A stretch of DNA of 6,182 nt from Prevotellaceae bacterium (lineage in GTDB: Bacteria > Bacteroidota > Bacteroidia > Bacteroidales > UBA932). Position 1 is the first letter of the stretch. Each line of letters opens with the position of its first letter. A program made the position numbers and the translations under genes. The notes under the pieces were generated by a model. The model ran no database searches and was not told where the DNA came from. It saw only the letters and a list, made by a program, of their open reading frames with translations. Shown here piece after piece: positions 6,164 through 6,182 of the stretch. The stretch lies in contig JAIROQ010000077.1 in the NCBI GenBank assembly GCA_031257455.1, forward strand, positions 1 to 6,182, in the 5' to 3' direction.

Positions 6164-6171
6164 CAAAGATA
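6164..6171 (-). promoter_or_regulatory. Putative -7 element of the Panacea/membrane-protein operon (TATCTTTG)
   Basis: On the minus strand this reads TATCTTTG, an exact TAnnTTTG match, 26 bases before the Panacea gene's ATG. It predicts a leader of about 22 bases. The -33 position would lie beyond the window edge (near 6191), so the promoter cannot be judged in full. It suggests the two-gene unit is transcribed independently and starts with the Panacea gene. Confidence 0.5.
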
Positions 6172-6182
6172 AGGCTTTTTTT

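Overview
The window comes from a member of the Bacteroidota, most likely a Bacteroidales lineage that carries a type IX secretion system (T9SS). The reasons are an unmistakable PorV protein, the Bacteroidota-type promoter element TAnnTTTG in front of several genes, no Shine-Dalgarno sequences, and a CarA with the GICMGNQ / YGHRSHNQPV wording I associate with that phylum. I see no rRNA, tRNA, CRISPR array, insertion sequence or transposase. Gene density is very high, and the only sizeable non-coding stretch is 163 bases in front of porV.

Left part (1-3418). A thiamine diphosphokinase gene runs leftward off the window edge. It is divergent from carA (carbamoyl-phosphate synthase small subunit), with only 48 bases between the two start codons, so their promoters are interleaved. 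A SulP anion permease with a C-terminal STAS domain follows carA after 12 bases in the same direction. carB does not follow. CPSase consumes bicarbonate and some SulP proteins import bicarbonate, so the pairing may be functional, but this is inference.

Middle part (3419-5306). An AT-rich intergenic region holds a small hairpin with a run of 14 T, then a good -7 element, then porV (outer-membrane shuttle protein of the T9SS attachment complex). ispF (MEP pathway of isoprenoid synthesis) follows after 15 bases. porU, often the upstream neighbour of porV, is not here.

Right part (5303-6182, all leftward). A 157-residue Panacea (DUF4065/GepA-like) protein is followed, with a 23-base overlap, by a 127-residue protein with a charged N-terminal half and two membrane helices. 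A TAnnTTTG promoter element stands in front of the pair. The order (antitoxin-like gene first), the overlap and the membrane-protein partner fit a Panacea-type toxin-antitoxin module with a candidate membrane-acting toxin. This is the most interesting item in the window. The pair converges on ispF so tightly that the two stop codons share bases.
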